From positions 317,196 through 381,195 of the forward strand of contig VWZW01004397.1 in NCBI GenBank assembly GCA_013397115.1: DNA of 64,000 bases. The letters are read 5' to 3'. A program made the translations under genes and the position numbers. This DNA is from Edolisoma coerulescens. Lineage: Eukaryota > Chordata > Aves > Passeriformes > Campephagidae. Positions 47,894 through 59,700 of this stretch are shown one piece after another. Below the pieces are notes generated by a model. That model was given only the letters and a program-made list of their open reading frames with translations. It was not told where the DNA came from and made no database searches. Every line of letters begins with the position of its first letter. Positions within the stretch are counted from its first letter, which is position 1.

Positions 47894-48886
47894 CAAACTC
47901 AGCTGGGATTGTCCGTGTGGCTCTCCATGGGAAGCACCTGGATCCCTTCCCATCCCAGCTCTCACTTGCAGCTCCCAGCAGATTTTGACACGCTGAGCTC
48001 CTGGCATTGCTCAAGGGACAGCGAGCAAATGCAAGAGACCTGATGATCTTTAATGAGGCATAATCTGTTCAGCAGTGAAAACGAACCAACCAGATCTAAA
48101 ATTTCAGCTTTAATCCTCTGGGGAACCAGGTTAGCCCAGCAAATTAATTCTGGTCCACTCTTGTTTGTTCCCATGGAGAATAAATCACTCGGTAAAGATC
48201 TGTGTAAATGAAAAGCTAAAAGAGGGCATTTCACCCAGTGGTATAAGAAGGACTTCATTTAACTTTGTCATGCAGCAGTATCTGACAAGAAAGAAAGGAA
48301 AATTTTGCTGAAACTAATCACTCTGCTGTCAACTGCACACGGATTACAGAGGTGCCAACAGGTGATTCAAACTCTTGGTGGTGGCACAAGGTTTAATAAA
48401 GGGCTGAAGAACACTGCTTAAGAACAGAACTGATTTTTAAGATGTGGATTAAGCTCATATATTTTAATGACCCCATTCATATGCAAGTTGCAGTTGTGTT
48501 GATGAAGGCATGGAAACATAAGGATAAAAGAGAGGTCTGATTTGCAGGGAGGAACATCTTTGATTAGATCAAACAGGTAACCTTTCCAGCACAGCAGCTC
48601 CTCTTTAAATACAGAGTTCTTGCTGGTTCTTCTTAAATATTTCAGTGTTAACAACACCAGCTGTTTCTCTGTGCATAACCTCAAACTTTCCTGCTGCCTC
48701 TCTCCCCTCCCCTGTGCCAGCCACGTCTGAACACAAATTCACTGGTAGTTAAAGTGGAGAGAGTTTCCTCCTCAACAAACTGGTCTGTCCATGAAAATTC
48801 ACCCATGTGCCACTGCCTTTATGGGAAACACCACGTGAAAAACATCTTTGCTCTTCTTTGGCACACTGTGTGTGTGTTGAGCTGTG
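47894..48886. other. Gene-free stretch
   Basis: Single-copy AT-rich DNA between the solo LTR and the templated insertion. No feature seen. Confidence 0.4.
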
Positions 48887-49047
48887 TTTTTAGGTCCCAC
48901 CTTTAGTAGTGATTTCTTCTGGAGTTTTGGAGAATTGTCATTCCGATCACACAGTTCCAAATTTCTCTTTTCCAGGCATTTAAAGCAAATATTTGAAATC
49001 ATTACTTCTCTGGGCAAATCAATTGCAGCTCTATCCAGTTTTTAGGT
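48887..49047. repeat. 143-bp insertion copied from nearby DNA, with a 9-bp target-site duplication
   Basis: Bases 48,896-49,038 match 51,623-51,765 at 141 of 143 positions without gaps. Only this copy is bracketed by a perfect 9-bp direct repeat, TTTTTAGGT (48,887-48,895 and 49,039-49,047). That marks it as the inserted copy and the 51.6-kb copy as the likely source. Both differences are A here versus G there. There is no poly-A tail, inverted terminal repeat or CR1 octamer at either edge, so it is not an ordinary CR1, LTR or DNA transposon. Confidence 0.9.
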
Positions 49048-49345
49048 GCTGGTGCTGAAGTATTTAAATAAAAAATTTAAAGAGGGACATATTGACTGAC
49101 CTTTGGTCACTAATCACAGAAAAAAGAACAGTTCTGGCCAACCAACCCAGAAAAGCCACCCATCTCTGAGCTCTCTCAGATCTCAGGTTCTTTCAGGATT
49201 ATATTTCTGACAAGTGAAAGCAATTTATGCAATTGGGGCATCTTGTAATGCAACCAGCTGGGAAATCTGTGAGGCTACTGCTGATTTCATACACGGCTAC
49301 CAAACCCAGCAGAGGATAAAAGGCAAGGAGTGTTCAGAACAGCCT

Positions 49346-49405
49346 GGATTTAGCCACCCTCAGTGCAGACAGGATTTAGCCACCCTCAGTACAGACAGGA
49401 TTGAG
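49346..49405. repeat. 26-bp tandem repeat, 2.3 copies
   Basis: Units start at 49,346, 49,372 and 49,398 (GGATTTAGCCACCCTCAGT, then CAGACA). They are nearly identical, and the third is partial. Confidence 0.9.
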
Positions 49406-51621
49406 CCCTGTAGGCTCTGGGCTCGTTGCTGACACCCTGATAAAAAAACTGCTTTGCTATTTTAAACAACATTGTTTTTTGCCAAGTGTTTAATCCATTT
49501 AATCCCGATTTTCTCCTTCTGGAGCTTTAAGTACTTAGAGCTTTGTTAAAGATAAGGCCAGTAAAGATAAGGTTTAAAGTTAGTATTTGAATACATGAAA
49601 AATCACAGGTATTTCTTACTGGGCATTCCTACAGGGTAGGGCATTTTTATGTCACTGAAAATAATCAAATTGAACTATTTTAGTCAAAGATGAGAAACAG
49701 ATGATGTAACACAAGCACAAGAAGCCAAATCTTGTTTTAGGTGAAGATATTGAGGTTTAGCTTAGTGCTCTTAAACCAAGTCAATGGGGATGCATTTGAC
49801 AACATTTTCAAACACTTTGAGCTCCAATTTCATACCAATTACACTGGGATGAAAAGTGATGAAGGAGAGGCTGAATATTTAGAACAGTCCTTGCTGCTCT
49901 GAGAATAGCTGCCCATTCATTTAAAATCAGTATAAAAACAGTGGGGCCAGTGGTAATTTCATTTACTTTGGATTAACTCTGGAATAACTCCCCAGAAGTC
50001 AGTGATACTGATATTATAAAAGGGACAAGAGATGGGAATCACACTGAGCTGTGTTCTGCTTGAGATACTCTCCTACCCTTCCATCTGTAACCAGGATAAT
50101 CTGTGTTTTTAGTGAAGGAATTTACAAAGCTTTAAATGTTTTGTGTGCAATTAAGTATGAACATAATAATCAATATTAAACAATACTAGCCTTGCAGACT
50201 GGGGCTGTTTTAAGCCATTTATGAGGGAAACAGGAGTTTCTCCTTAGAAGAATTTTGAGAATTTGGGCAACTTATTTCTATTGTAAAAGTCTGTGATAAA
50301 AAGAAATGTAAAACAATATTCTTTTGCCTTCAGATGACATTCCCATACTTTCATACCACGAAAGCAATCTTTGATCAAGCACACAAACGAGCAACAACTC
50401 CTGAATTGTGCACTTCGTCTCACTGTTCATGCCTCCATCCAGAGGCTGCCAAAAGGCTGACAGACAAGAGCAGCTTCATTTTTATCAGAGTTTGATGATC
50501 ATTTATCCAGAACCGATGGCAGGAAGGGGGTGATTTGTTAGAGTGAGAGAAACCCCCCTGGAGCAGTCACCAAACAGATGGAATTTGTGTTTGTTTGAAA
50601 TCTTCAGAATGAGGTGAGTTTATCTGAGGAGCAAAAACTGATTTGCCAATTTGCCTCAAGATTTAACAGCAGCACAATCAAGGCAGTGGTGGAGAAGAGT
50701 GAACTCGAGCCCTGGTGTGAAACAACATTAATCATTAGCATGAGTTGTCTGTGGTGTGAATAATTCATGGATTCACAGGATTTCGACATTAAAAAGAAGA
50801 ACTCTTCTCCCCTCTCCAAGATTGTTCCTCTCTATGATTGTTTCTCTCCAAGATTGTTCTGTATTCCTCCTTTATCTCCTCAAAGACTGCAGAGCTCAGT
50901 CAGGTGACCCTGCCATGACATCCCAGGAAAGCTGGCAGCAGGATTTGGGAAGACAAAACCTCCGTGCTTGGAAGTGCTGCTCTACAGAGGATAAAGGCAA
51001 AGTCAGCATCCAAAAGGTCAGGGAGAAATTGTTTTGGTGTTAAGCAGCGTGAAATTGTTGAGGTATTTTGTGATTATTGGAGTCTTCCAGGGCTAGAAAA
51101 TGTAAGGGGGAAAAAAGGAAAATCTCTGGTAAATTCATATTCCAGAGCAATTTTTTGTCTCTATATAAAAAGTTGGAATACTTTGCACAGCACATAAATA
51201 TTTACTTGGTTCTAGAGTCAGCCCTTGATTCATATGCATTGAATCTCTGAACAAAAGCAGAGAATTTACTCTCTGTGTAGTTCAGTGGCAACCAAAACAA
51301 TCTTTGAGACATTCTCAGTTGCAGAAAAATACATTTTAAATACAGCCACGAAATGACTGTAATGAGCAGCAGGACTGGAGGCTTCAAAATTGTACTGCTC
51401 GGCCTCATTTCCTTTCCTCAGCACACACAGAGAATTTATAATTCATGCAGCAACCATTAGAGAAATGAATTTCATTTTAGAAGCTGTATTTTATCACTGG
51501 CATTTTCATGGATAAACAAACGGATATTAAGGAAGAAAGTTGCACTTGTGAAAGTTGGATTTTACTCGCAAAATCCATCCAGATTCATGAGAACTCTCAG
51601 GAGAAAGAAATCCTGTAGAGA
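49406..51621. other. Gene-free stretch
   Basis: AT-rich single-copy DNA. A small repeat of CCAAGATTGTT occurs at about 50,815-50,860. No gene recognised. Confidence 0.4.
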
Positions 51622-51766
51622 TCCCACCTTTGGTAGTGATTTCTTCTGGAGTTTTGGAGAATTGTCATTCCGATCACACAGTTCCAGATTTCTCTTTTCC
51701 AGGCATTTAAAGCAAATATTTGAAATCATTACTTCTCTGGGCAAATCAATTGCAGCTCTATCCAGT
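51622..51766 (-). other. Source-like copy of the 48.9-kb insertion; open on the minus strand
   Basis: This copy lacks flanking direct repeats. On the minus strand the frame starting CTG GAT AGA is open across the whole copy and contains PREVMISNICFKCLEKRN and ELCDRNDNSPKLQKKSL. It is bracketed by AACAG (at 51,767-51,771) and AAAG then GTGGGA (donor-like, 51,622-51,627), so a 139-nt minus-strand exon is conceivable. The acceptor has a poor pyrimidine tract and codon third positions are AT-rich, so coding status is doubtful. I do not recognise the peptide. Confidence 0.25.
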
Positions 51767-54134
51767 CTGTTAAAACCCCTTCAAGTGTAACTTCTCTTTT
51801 AACTGCTACACAACAAGAGGAAACAACAATTTGTTAGGATGCCACTGAACCATTAAATTTATGTTCCAAGCAAACATTTTGCTGCAAGGGAAATGTGTCT
51901 GTCAGAGGTCAGCTTCTCCAGAAACAATTTACCTATTTCCTTCTTTCTGTCCTTAAGTGGAATTGCATTTATTCCATTAATCAGGGCAATCTGAAAATGG
52001 AGCAGGAGGAGTTACTTGGATTGCAAATCGTGGGGCTCTTAATGCTACTCTTTCTGTCCAGGCTCAGTCCTGTGATTATTGAGGATCCCACTGGCTCAGG
52101 GGTATATTCAACACCCTTTTTTGTTTTTCCACTCTGTAGGATGGTGTAGAAGTTTGCAGCTGGGAGAGGAAGGCACATCTCTGTGTGTAGAAGTGGAATT
52201 TTGTCTTGGTCATATCATGTGATGGGGCAGAAAAATGCTAAAAATAAGTTGGGTTCTCAGCTGCATCCCTGCCTTGGTCTGATTGCACTGACCCCAACAG
52301 ACACATCTGTGTTTACTCCATCTGAGGCTCCAGCTTGTGATTTACAAGCAGAAACAAAACTGTCCCAACAGCCTTTGATTTCAGACTGTGGATTGTGCGA
52401 GCCAGCTCTGTAAACACGCCAACGAACGGCACAAGCCCTGCGGAATTCATTCGGGGATTCACTGCCTTTGCTGAAAAGGGACTCATTTCCCATCCACTGT
52501 AAACGGCCCAGATGCTGTGGCCCAGCTGCACAACCCCCAGTTTGGAATTCCCAGTTTGGAATCAGGCTGCCATCAGTCTTCTGATCGTTTCCCTGAGACA
52601 ACCATCTTCTCTCCCCTTCTCGTGCTCTTTGTCTCCACAGGTTTCCCCGAAGGCTTCCCTCAGCCTTCTGTTATTCTGAGCCTTGATTCGAAGGAGGATG
52701 GATGGTAATTTCATCTCCTCTCAAAAACTGGTCAGGCAGGATCAGTTTTCCCTGATGTAACATCATAAAAGCCACAGGGATGTCTTCCCAAAGAGCCACT
52801 CACAAATCTGGGCTTTCCATCCTGCTTTTCCTACTTCCATGCCTTGGATTTGTGCACACACCTAAACCCACAGAGACACAAAATGAGATTCTGCACAATT
52901 TAGTCCCCACAGAACTCAACAACTCCAGAAAGGACACCCCAATATTGCCCATTAGTTAACAAAATTCCAATCAAGTGAGTTACTGAGGCTGAAATCACCC
53001 TGATTTTGTCTCTCCAGAGGCTGTGAAAACACACTCCTGGGGAGCCTCCTCTTGTCAGAATTTATTTCATCCTCATCTGAAACAGCCTCTATGAGCTTGC
53101 AAGCTGAATTTCAGGGAACAAACTGTAAAGTCCAGCCAGCTCCCAAAGGGTAACTAAATGGATGAGAGTTGAGAAATCATTTAGCAAAGGGGATTTTGGC
53201 AATACCTGAAATACAGTTGCTTGTTTGTGTTGCACAGCAGCTTCTGTATTTCAATAAGTAATCTGCCTGCCTCTGAGGGCTGTAGGGAACATTCACATAA
53301 ATATAAATATACATATATATAAAACTGGGGAATAAAACTCACATAAAAAACTCCCATAAAAGATGCCCAAAATGTTCACACTTTCTGCTGTTTTGAAGGA
53401 TCTTTATTGTGTTCATAATTTTTACTGTGATCTGTGGAAAGGAAGATAAACTCAGTGTTTTTGGTTTTAGAAAGCAGGAGAAAAGTGAGGTGGCTGCTCC
53501 AATTCCTGAGCAGGATTCTGGGATGGTGAGCAGGGAAATGATCTTCTCACCAACCTGAGTTCTGCAAGGATCCTTCTACTTCTACGAGTTTATAGTGGCA
53601 CCTGTGCAGCAAGAAAATCTGATCCCAGAAACAGCAATGAGATTTTACCTCCAACTTCAAAGGAAACAGCAGTCACAGGAGGGTTTGCATTCAGGAAAAC
53701 TCCTTTTTGTGTGACCCAGCAGCAAACCTTAATGCCTTGACTTAGGAAGTTTCTTTTTAAATCAAAGTTTAATAATCAGCATGTACAGAAACAAATTTAA
53801 TTGAATAAAACATTAAAAGTAAAGAAGAAAAGACATAAAATACTCATATTAAAGTTTAAAAACCTCACTAGCAAAAGTTGCAGCTTCTGCCTCCTGCGTA
53901 ATTCTTGGTTTCTTTTCCACCTCCCACCCATCTGCCTCATCCTTGCAAACTGTCATCAGCCCTTTGGCCACAGCTCAGGCTTTTAATGCCATTGTTGACA
54001 CTGCCTCACCCATATTGATTGTTGCTTTTAATTAGCATGGAGTGCACGGGGAGGACTGAAATTAGTTTGTTGGGTTTCATTACACTCCAGGCATTGTGTG
54101 AGCCAAGTGTCAATAAATTACCATTCTTGTTATT

Positions 54135-54153
54135 AAACAACAACAACAACAAC
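54135..54153. repeat. (AAC)n microsatellite
   Basis: About six AAC/ACA triplets. Confidence 0.8.
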
Positions 54154-56007
54154 TCTCTTTATGAGCCAAATTACAACAGGCTGCATCATTTGGTTGCAAA
54201 AGAGAACTCACACATTAATAAAGGGATGGAACAGCAATCTCTCAGCAAGGTTGAATAGGAAAATGTTAATCATCCCATAAAGCTTTACTCTTGGCAGGTT
54301 GTATTTCAGTCTTAGAACGAGCTACTCACATCTGACCTTCTCTGCAACAGAAGTTTAAAGAACTGATAATGCCCCGTGACCGAGCAATGCATTGGTAAAT
54401 AGTTTGTTACAATCGTGGAGGTGTTTACTAATTAAAAGTAACACAGAATCGCTGTCTGTGACTGCCTTGGATAGATCCATTGGGAACAAAACCACACCAC
54501 CGCTGTGTTTTAGGGATGTTTTTGCCTGCTGAAGTGGTGCCCAGATTCCGCTCCTGGCAAACACAAAGGTCCCATCACCAACTCTGGCATTCCAGTGGGA
54601 ACTGAAAGACAGCTGGAAAATACCAGCCAGGAATTCCTTCTCCAAGGGCTCCCTCCTTGCTCCCACCAAAATCCAGGTGGGTTCTGGGGGAGCCAGAGTC
54701 TCTTGGAAGAGTGGGATTAATCCCAGTGAGAGCTGGGGCTGCCCCACTGGGACAGGGCCCAGGCCCTGCCTGGCAGAGGGGGAGCAGAAGAGGAACAAGG
54801 ACCACGAAAAGAGAGCGAGAGGGAGCCATGAGCAAATCTCAAAGAATGAACTCAGGAACTTCCAGCAAGTCCCTCTCTACCCATGTACTGCTGTGCATTA
54901 ATTTAATCCATCCTTTTTGCTCTGAATGACCAATACTGGTTTTTTTCAGGCTGCTGCAGAGCCAGTAATGCTCAATTCAAACCAGGACTCGACTATTGAA
55001 TCCTGCCAGTGAAACAATCCTGCAGACTTCTGGTTTTCTGACTATGAAAAACACCCCGACCCCACAAAATCTGCAGCCAAAGTGATGCCATAAATATCTT
55101 CTGGGGGTCAGTGACTGTGACATCCCTGTTTCCCAAGATTCAGAGTCCGATGGTGCCATTTCCTAGATAAACAAACCTCTTTGCTGGCTAAATAAATAGT
55201 AACCCATAAAATTCTCTTCATTATTAGATCCATTTTTATTTAGAAAATGGTTCAAGGGTCAATATACTTCTGAAAATTAAATGTGCATGTTATTTGCTGC
55301 TAACAAACCAAAGGTCAAATAGCATTCACATATTTATATTACTCTGGGAAACATCTCTATTTTGAGTATGAGTATTGAAATATTACACTTCTAAATGAGT
55401 TTACATATTCCCTTTCTTTAAAGAACTGTGTTGAATTAATTGCGTTTCATGTAAACAACTTCTTAAAAATTAATTATAAACAAGGTGGACGAGAAAATTA
55501 ACCAGCTCATTGAGAGAGGAATTGTCCCTGGAACAGGGCTTTCAGAAACCAAAAATGACACAATAGACTAATAATGCCTGTTATAAATGAGTTTCCATTT
55601 TCTCAGTAACATATGATTAATCAACATAATTGCAAGTCATCCTGTGAGTAATGTAGAAATTTAATTTGTATAGGCTTGGTGGTGAAGTCAGTGAAATGAG
55701 CCTTTCACCTTTATTCAGAGCCTTTGCTTCAGACACGGGGTTAAATGGAATTGTCTCATCCTATTCTCTCCTGGGGCACATCAAAAAAGCTACAAACAAA
55801 TCTGGAAAAGTTGCTGGTACCTGCTCAGGAGAAGAACTTGGGGATGGCAACAAATGCGCAGGGGGAGCTGTGCTTGGGAAGGTATAAAATACCAGAAGAG
55901 ACTGAAACTGGCATTTGTTTACTGGTCTAAAATGCACAAGTCCAAAAAAACCACTGGTTTAGAGTAAATCAATAATTAGAAAATGAATACTGAAATCTTA
56001 AAAAATT

Positions 56008-56055
56008 TATTTTACTTTACTTTACTTTACTTTTATTTTATTTTATCTTATTTTG
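56008..56055. repeat. (TTTAC)n/(TTTTA)n pentanucleotide microsatellite
   Basis: Four or five TTTAC pentamers pass into TTTTA pentamers with a TTATC interruption. Confidence 0.88.
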
Positions 56056-56636
56056 TTCTGTTTTTCAAACCCATCACCAAGTAGAACACCCAAAAATCAA
56101 TCTCTCTGAGGGGTATGACCTTGGAGTGGGGTAGAATTCCACATCCTAAAGCAGTGAGAAGAAGCATTATTAAAAAACCACACTTCAGGTATCATAAATG
56201 TTGTTACAGACATGCAGGAGTTGTAAGGCATTTCCTGAAGTTTCACCAGAATTTTAAATCCATGTGGAAGACAGGACCACACCCCTAACTCCATTTGGAA
56301 GTTTAGTATTCAGAAAGATGTCCTGGAAAGAGTCTGTTCTGTTCCAGATACTGCAGGAATTGTGGGTTACACATAAATGTTATAAACAGGAGGCAAATAT
56401 TCATTCTATAAATATCAACATCCAAACATTAAAGCAGAAATTAATCCCTCATGTGGAGCTGTAGCTGTCAGAAATGAACATTTATTAGTGAAAAGTGAAT
56501 TCATCTCCAAAAGTTGCCTCGTAAACCTGGATGAACTTTTCTCCCACCCTGCTCTGTTTAAAACCTGACTGAATTCAGTCTGGATGATTTTCTTCAGGAT
56601 AAAATGCCACTCTGGCAAGAGCAAGGACTGAGGGAT

Positions 56637-56704
56637 CTCAGAATCTCCTGAGCTGGAAGGAGCCCACAAGAATCATTAAAGTCCAACTCAACCCTGCACA
56701 GGAC
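56637..56704 (-). mobile_element. CR1 3' fragment (third subfamily type)
   Basis: CTCAGAATCTCCTGAGCTGG, then AAGGAGCCCACAAGAATCAT, then AGTCCAACTCAACCCTGCAC matches the reverse complement of CR1 tails with a CCTGAGTTGGAAGGGACCC block (CR1-Y-like by memory). Similarity stops at CAGGACA. The fragment is about 68 bp and points left. Confidence 0.85.
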
Positions 56705-59700
56705 AAAAAAAATGCTGAAGTTTCTTTACCATTTTCCTTTTCTGAGGAAAATCTGTTTGGGGTAACACTGAGAGAAAGGCAGCAGAAAAAAAAAAACCCA
56801 AAGCAGAAATATTTCAGGGCAAAATAATTTCTTGAACAACATAATGCAAATCCCTACATGACATTTTTCAAGCATTCCAACCACCTCTGGTGGGGAATGA
56901 GTTTTCCAAGCTCATCCAGCTGGACAGGAGCAAGGCAGGAGCTGCATTTTCAGAAAGGCAGGAGGTGCAGCTCATACCCAGCATGGACAGGGAACAGAAC
57001 TCAGAAACTCATGATCCAAACAACATCACAAGTCCCACAGTGTCATCCTTAGAAATCTCCTCTCTCATCACAAAACTTCATTAAATTCCGTGTACAACAA
57101 CGTGCATCAGGTGCAGATTTATAAAGAGACAGCTGGCTCCCTGCAGATTGAGATCAATTCAACTATTAGAAAGAAATGAATTTGGTCCAGGCATAAAATC
57201 TGATAAAAGTTCAGGCTTTACAGATTTGGAATTAGTTGAGAAAACCCCTATAGAGCAGCCGTGCTGTTCAAACCCAAAGAAAGAAAGTTAACTACTGGAA
57301 TACACTCAGCAACATTAAAGCACTCCCAGATCTGTTGTAATTAATCTTTCTTGTCATTTAATAAGGAAAACAAAGCTATATTAAAATAAGTTTCATCAAA
57401 GTTCATGAATTGAAATGCTGTGCATTCTAAGCAGCCTGTGGTTTGAGATCTTTCTGTAATAAATAACAAGGAATGTGCTTGCACTTCTGGCGTTTGAGCC
57501 AGCATAATTGCTGCAAAAATAATTACCAGTAATTTTCCTCTTGCATTAGATCGGTTGATGAAGAGGAATAACAAAAAGCTTTTCTTCTCTTTGTAGTTCA
57601 ACACACGCAAAACAATAGTATTGAAATTCAAATCAAACAGGCAGATACAGCCTCCCTGGGAGGATCAGCTGATAATTCAGGGGTTTTCTCTTTTATAGCT
57701 GCAGTAATTGTTTATGGTAGGCTGAAGTCCAGTGGGACTGGGGAGGTACACAAATGTTTATTTCTAGCTCCTGTCTGCATTTTAGTTTTATAGGGATTTC
57801 AGAACGGGCTGAGCAGACAGAAACACTTGTCCTGGTTGGTTCCTTCTGAGGAGTCCTGGTGGAAAATAGATCCACACTGCTGCTGGTCGACACCCAGACA
57901 TTCCCAAGAGGAAAAAAAGCCTTTCACGTTAAACTCCAGCCCCACTGGCTGCCGTGTTCTTGTGCCATCTGCATGGAAAATTAGCAAGGTAAATAATAAA
58001 CCCATAGTCCAAATACTCCTCTTGCAGGGAGTTGGAGGAGGAAGGAGAGTACACTGGGAGTGAGGAGAATTACCTGGATTCCAAAATCTAGGAGCTTTCC
58101 AAGCTGGGATATTATGAGAAGCCAAACAACCCTTTGGAATGAGCCCTCCATGGTCCCCATTACCCTCCTGGCTCCTGCTCTGAGTCAGGAGTGCTCAGGG
58201 AGCTCCTTCCCAGAGCATCCAACTTCCCAGGGAGCTGCTCAGCCTAGGAAATATCTGATTTGAGGATTATTGCAAAAATCTGCGATGTCTTAAAAGGGAA
58301 ACTTTTCTTCAGAAAGCATTTTGTACACAAAGGCTTCAAATTGGCATTTCAGAATGCCGGAATTGTCTTTGGATTGCTCAGAGCACCAGTGGGGACCAGT
58401 GAGGCTCTTCTGATGGGAAGTGGATCCTGAGCTGAAACTTGGCAGGAGCTTGGACAGAGGGAAGGTTTTGAGGGATTTCAGCTAAGACCAGACTTAGAGG
58501 GTTCAGGTTCCAGCTCCTCACAGTTGGGAAGGAGTGAGGTGAATACGCTTCCAAGCAGTTTTCCAAGGAGCACAACCACCTGGCAGCTGGAAAAGGGAGA
58601 TTATTTTTTCTGCATTTTATTTTTGTGGGCATCAGTAACAGGGAAAGCACCGAGAATTCTCTCCTGGAAGTTGTGCCAGAGCAGCCCTGGATCTCCCCTG
58701 GCCTGCCTTTAGGCATTTAAATAATTCTGAGCTTTACTGGGGACACACAACTTTCAGATTTGATTGGGATCCCCAAAACTGAGAGAGTCCCTCTGTTGGC
58801 ACCAGCTGCTGTGGGCAAGAACCAAGGGCAGAGAAAAGGAAGTTGGATGCTGGAATTTCCAATCTACACCACAGCTTTTGCACAGTCAATTGCTGTAATT
58901 GTTTCTTCAAATAACAACAACTTCTAGAAACGCTGTCATTCCTGGGAATTGCCCGGGCACCTGAGTCCTTGTGTAAAGTGTTTCCCTGCTGCGGAGGGAA
59001 ATATCGGCTTTAGGAAAGTTGCTGATGGTTCAAAACCTCTCCTTGTCAGATCTGGAGCCAGCACTGTATCCAAGCCATTTTGCTCCAGGCAAAGAACAGA
59101 TTTTTATAGAAATGTTCTTCCTCATCCAAAATACAGAGAGGGCAAAAAGCCCCAACCAATCCTGAAGCAGATGGAAAAGTACAAATATTGGATAATTAGG
59201 AGTCACAGGGCAAGAGGAAGCCAAAACAATTTCTTCCATTTCTATCAAGTGGATAACATCCACAGGGAACAAAGGAAGTAAAACAAAAAAAATGGAAAGT
59301 CATTTCAAGAAATAGAAAGAAAAAATGTCTATATTGTATCACGTGTGAGTAAAAGAAGCCAGGATGATATACATGGAAAACGTACAAAATCTTGATTCTC
59401 ACATTAAATACAGAAGAAGCTTTCAGAAATGTAACTTAAATTTATTTAATTGGCCTCCAACCTGAAATTGGGTTTACTGAGGTTATGGTTCGTGTTTATT
59501 TAGAAATGAAGGATTGAAAGATAAAAGTAGAAGTTTTGCTGTGGGGTTTTTTTTCCCTCCAAGTTATTTAGGAGACTTAATGAGGACCCAGACTTGAAGT
59601 GAGCATCAAGGTTCACTTTTACACTTGGGGATGAAGCCTCCTTATTTTTTTTTTTCTTTTTTATTTTTTGTGTTTTCAAAGAAGTGAAAATGATCCAGGG

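Larger units (their letters stand above)
51767..56636. other. Gene-free stretch
   Basis: No gene or transposon recognised beyond the simple repeats listed. The stretch 55,400-55,640 is AT-rich, non-repetitive and full of TAATTA/ATTAAT motifs, a possible conserved non-coding element. Confidence 0.35.

Noticed and set aside
47386..48007. Frames of 61-128 codons
   Set aside because: They lie within or run out of the solo LTR. LTRs do not encode these products.
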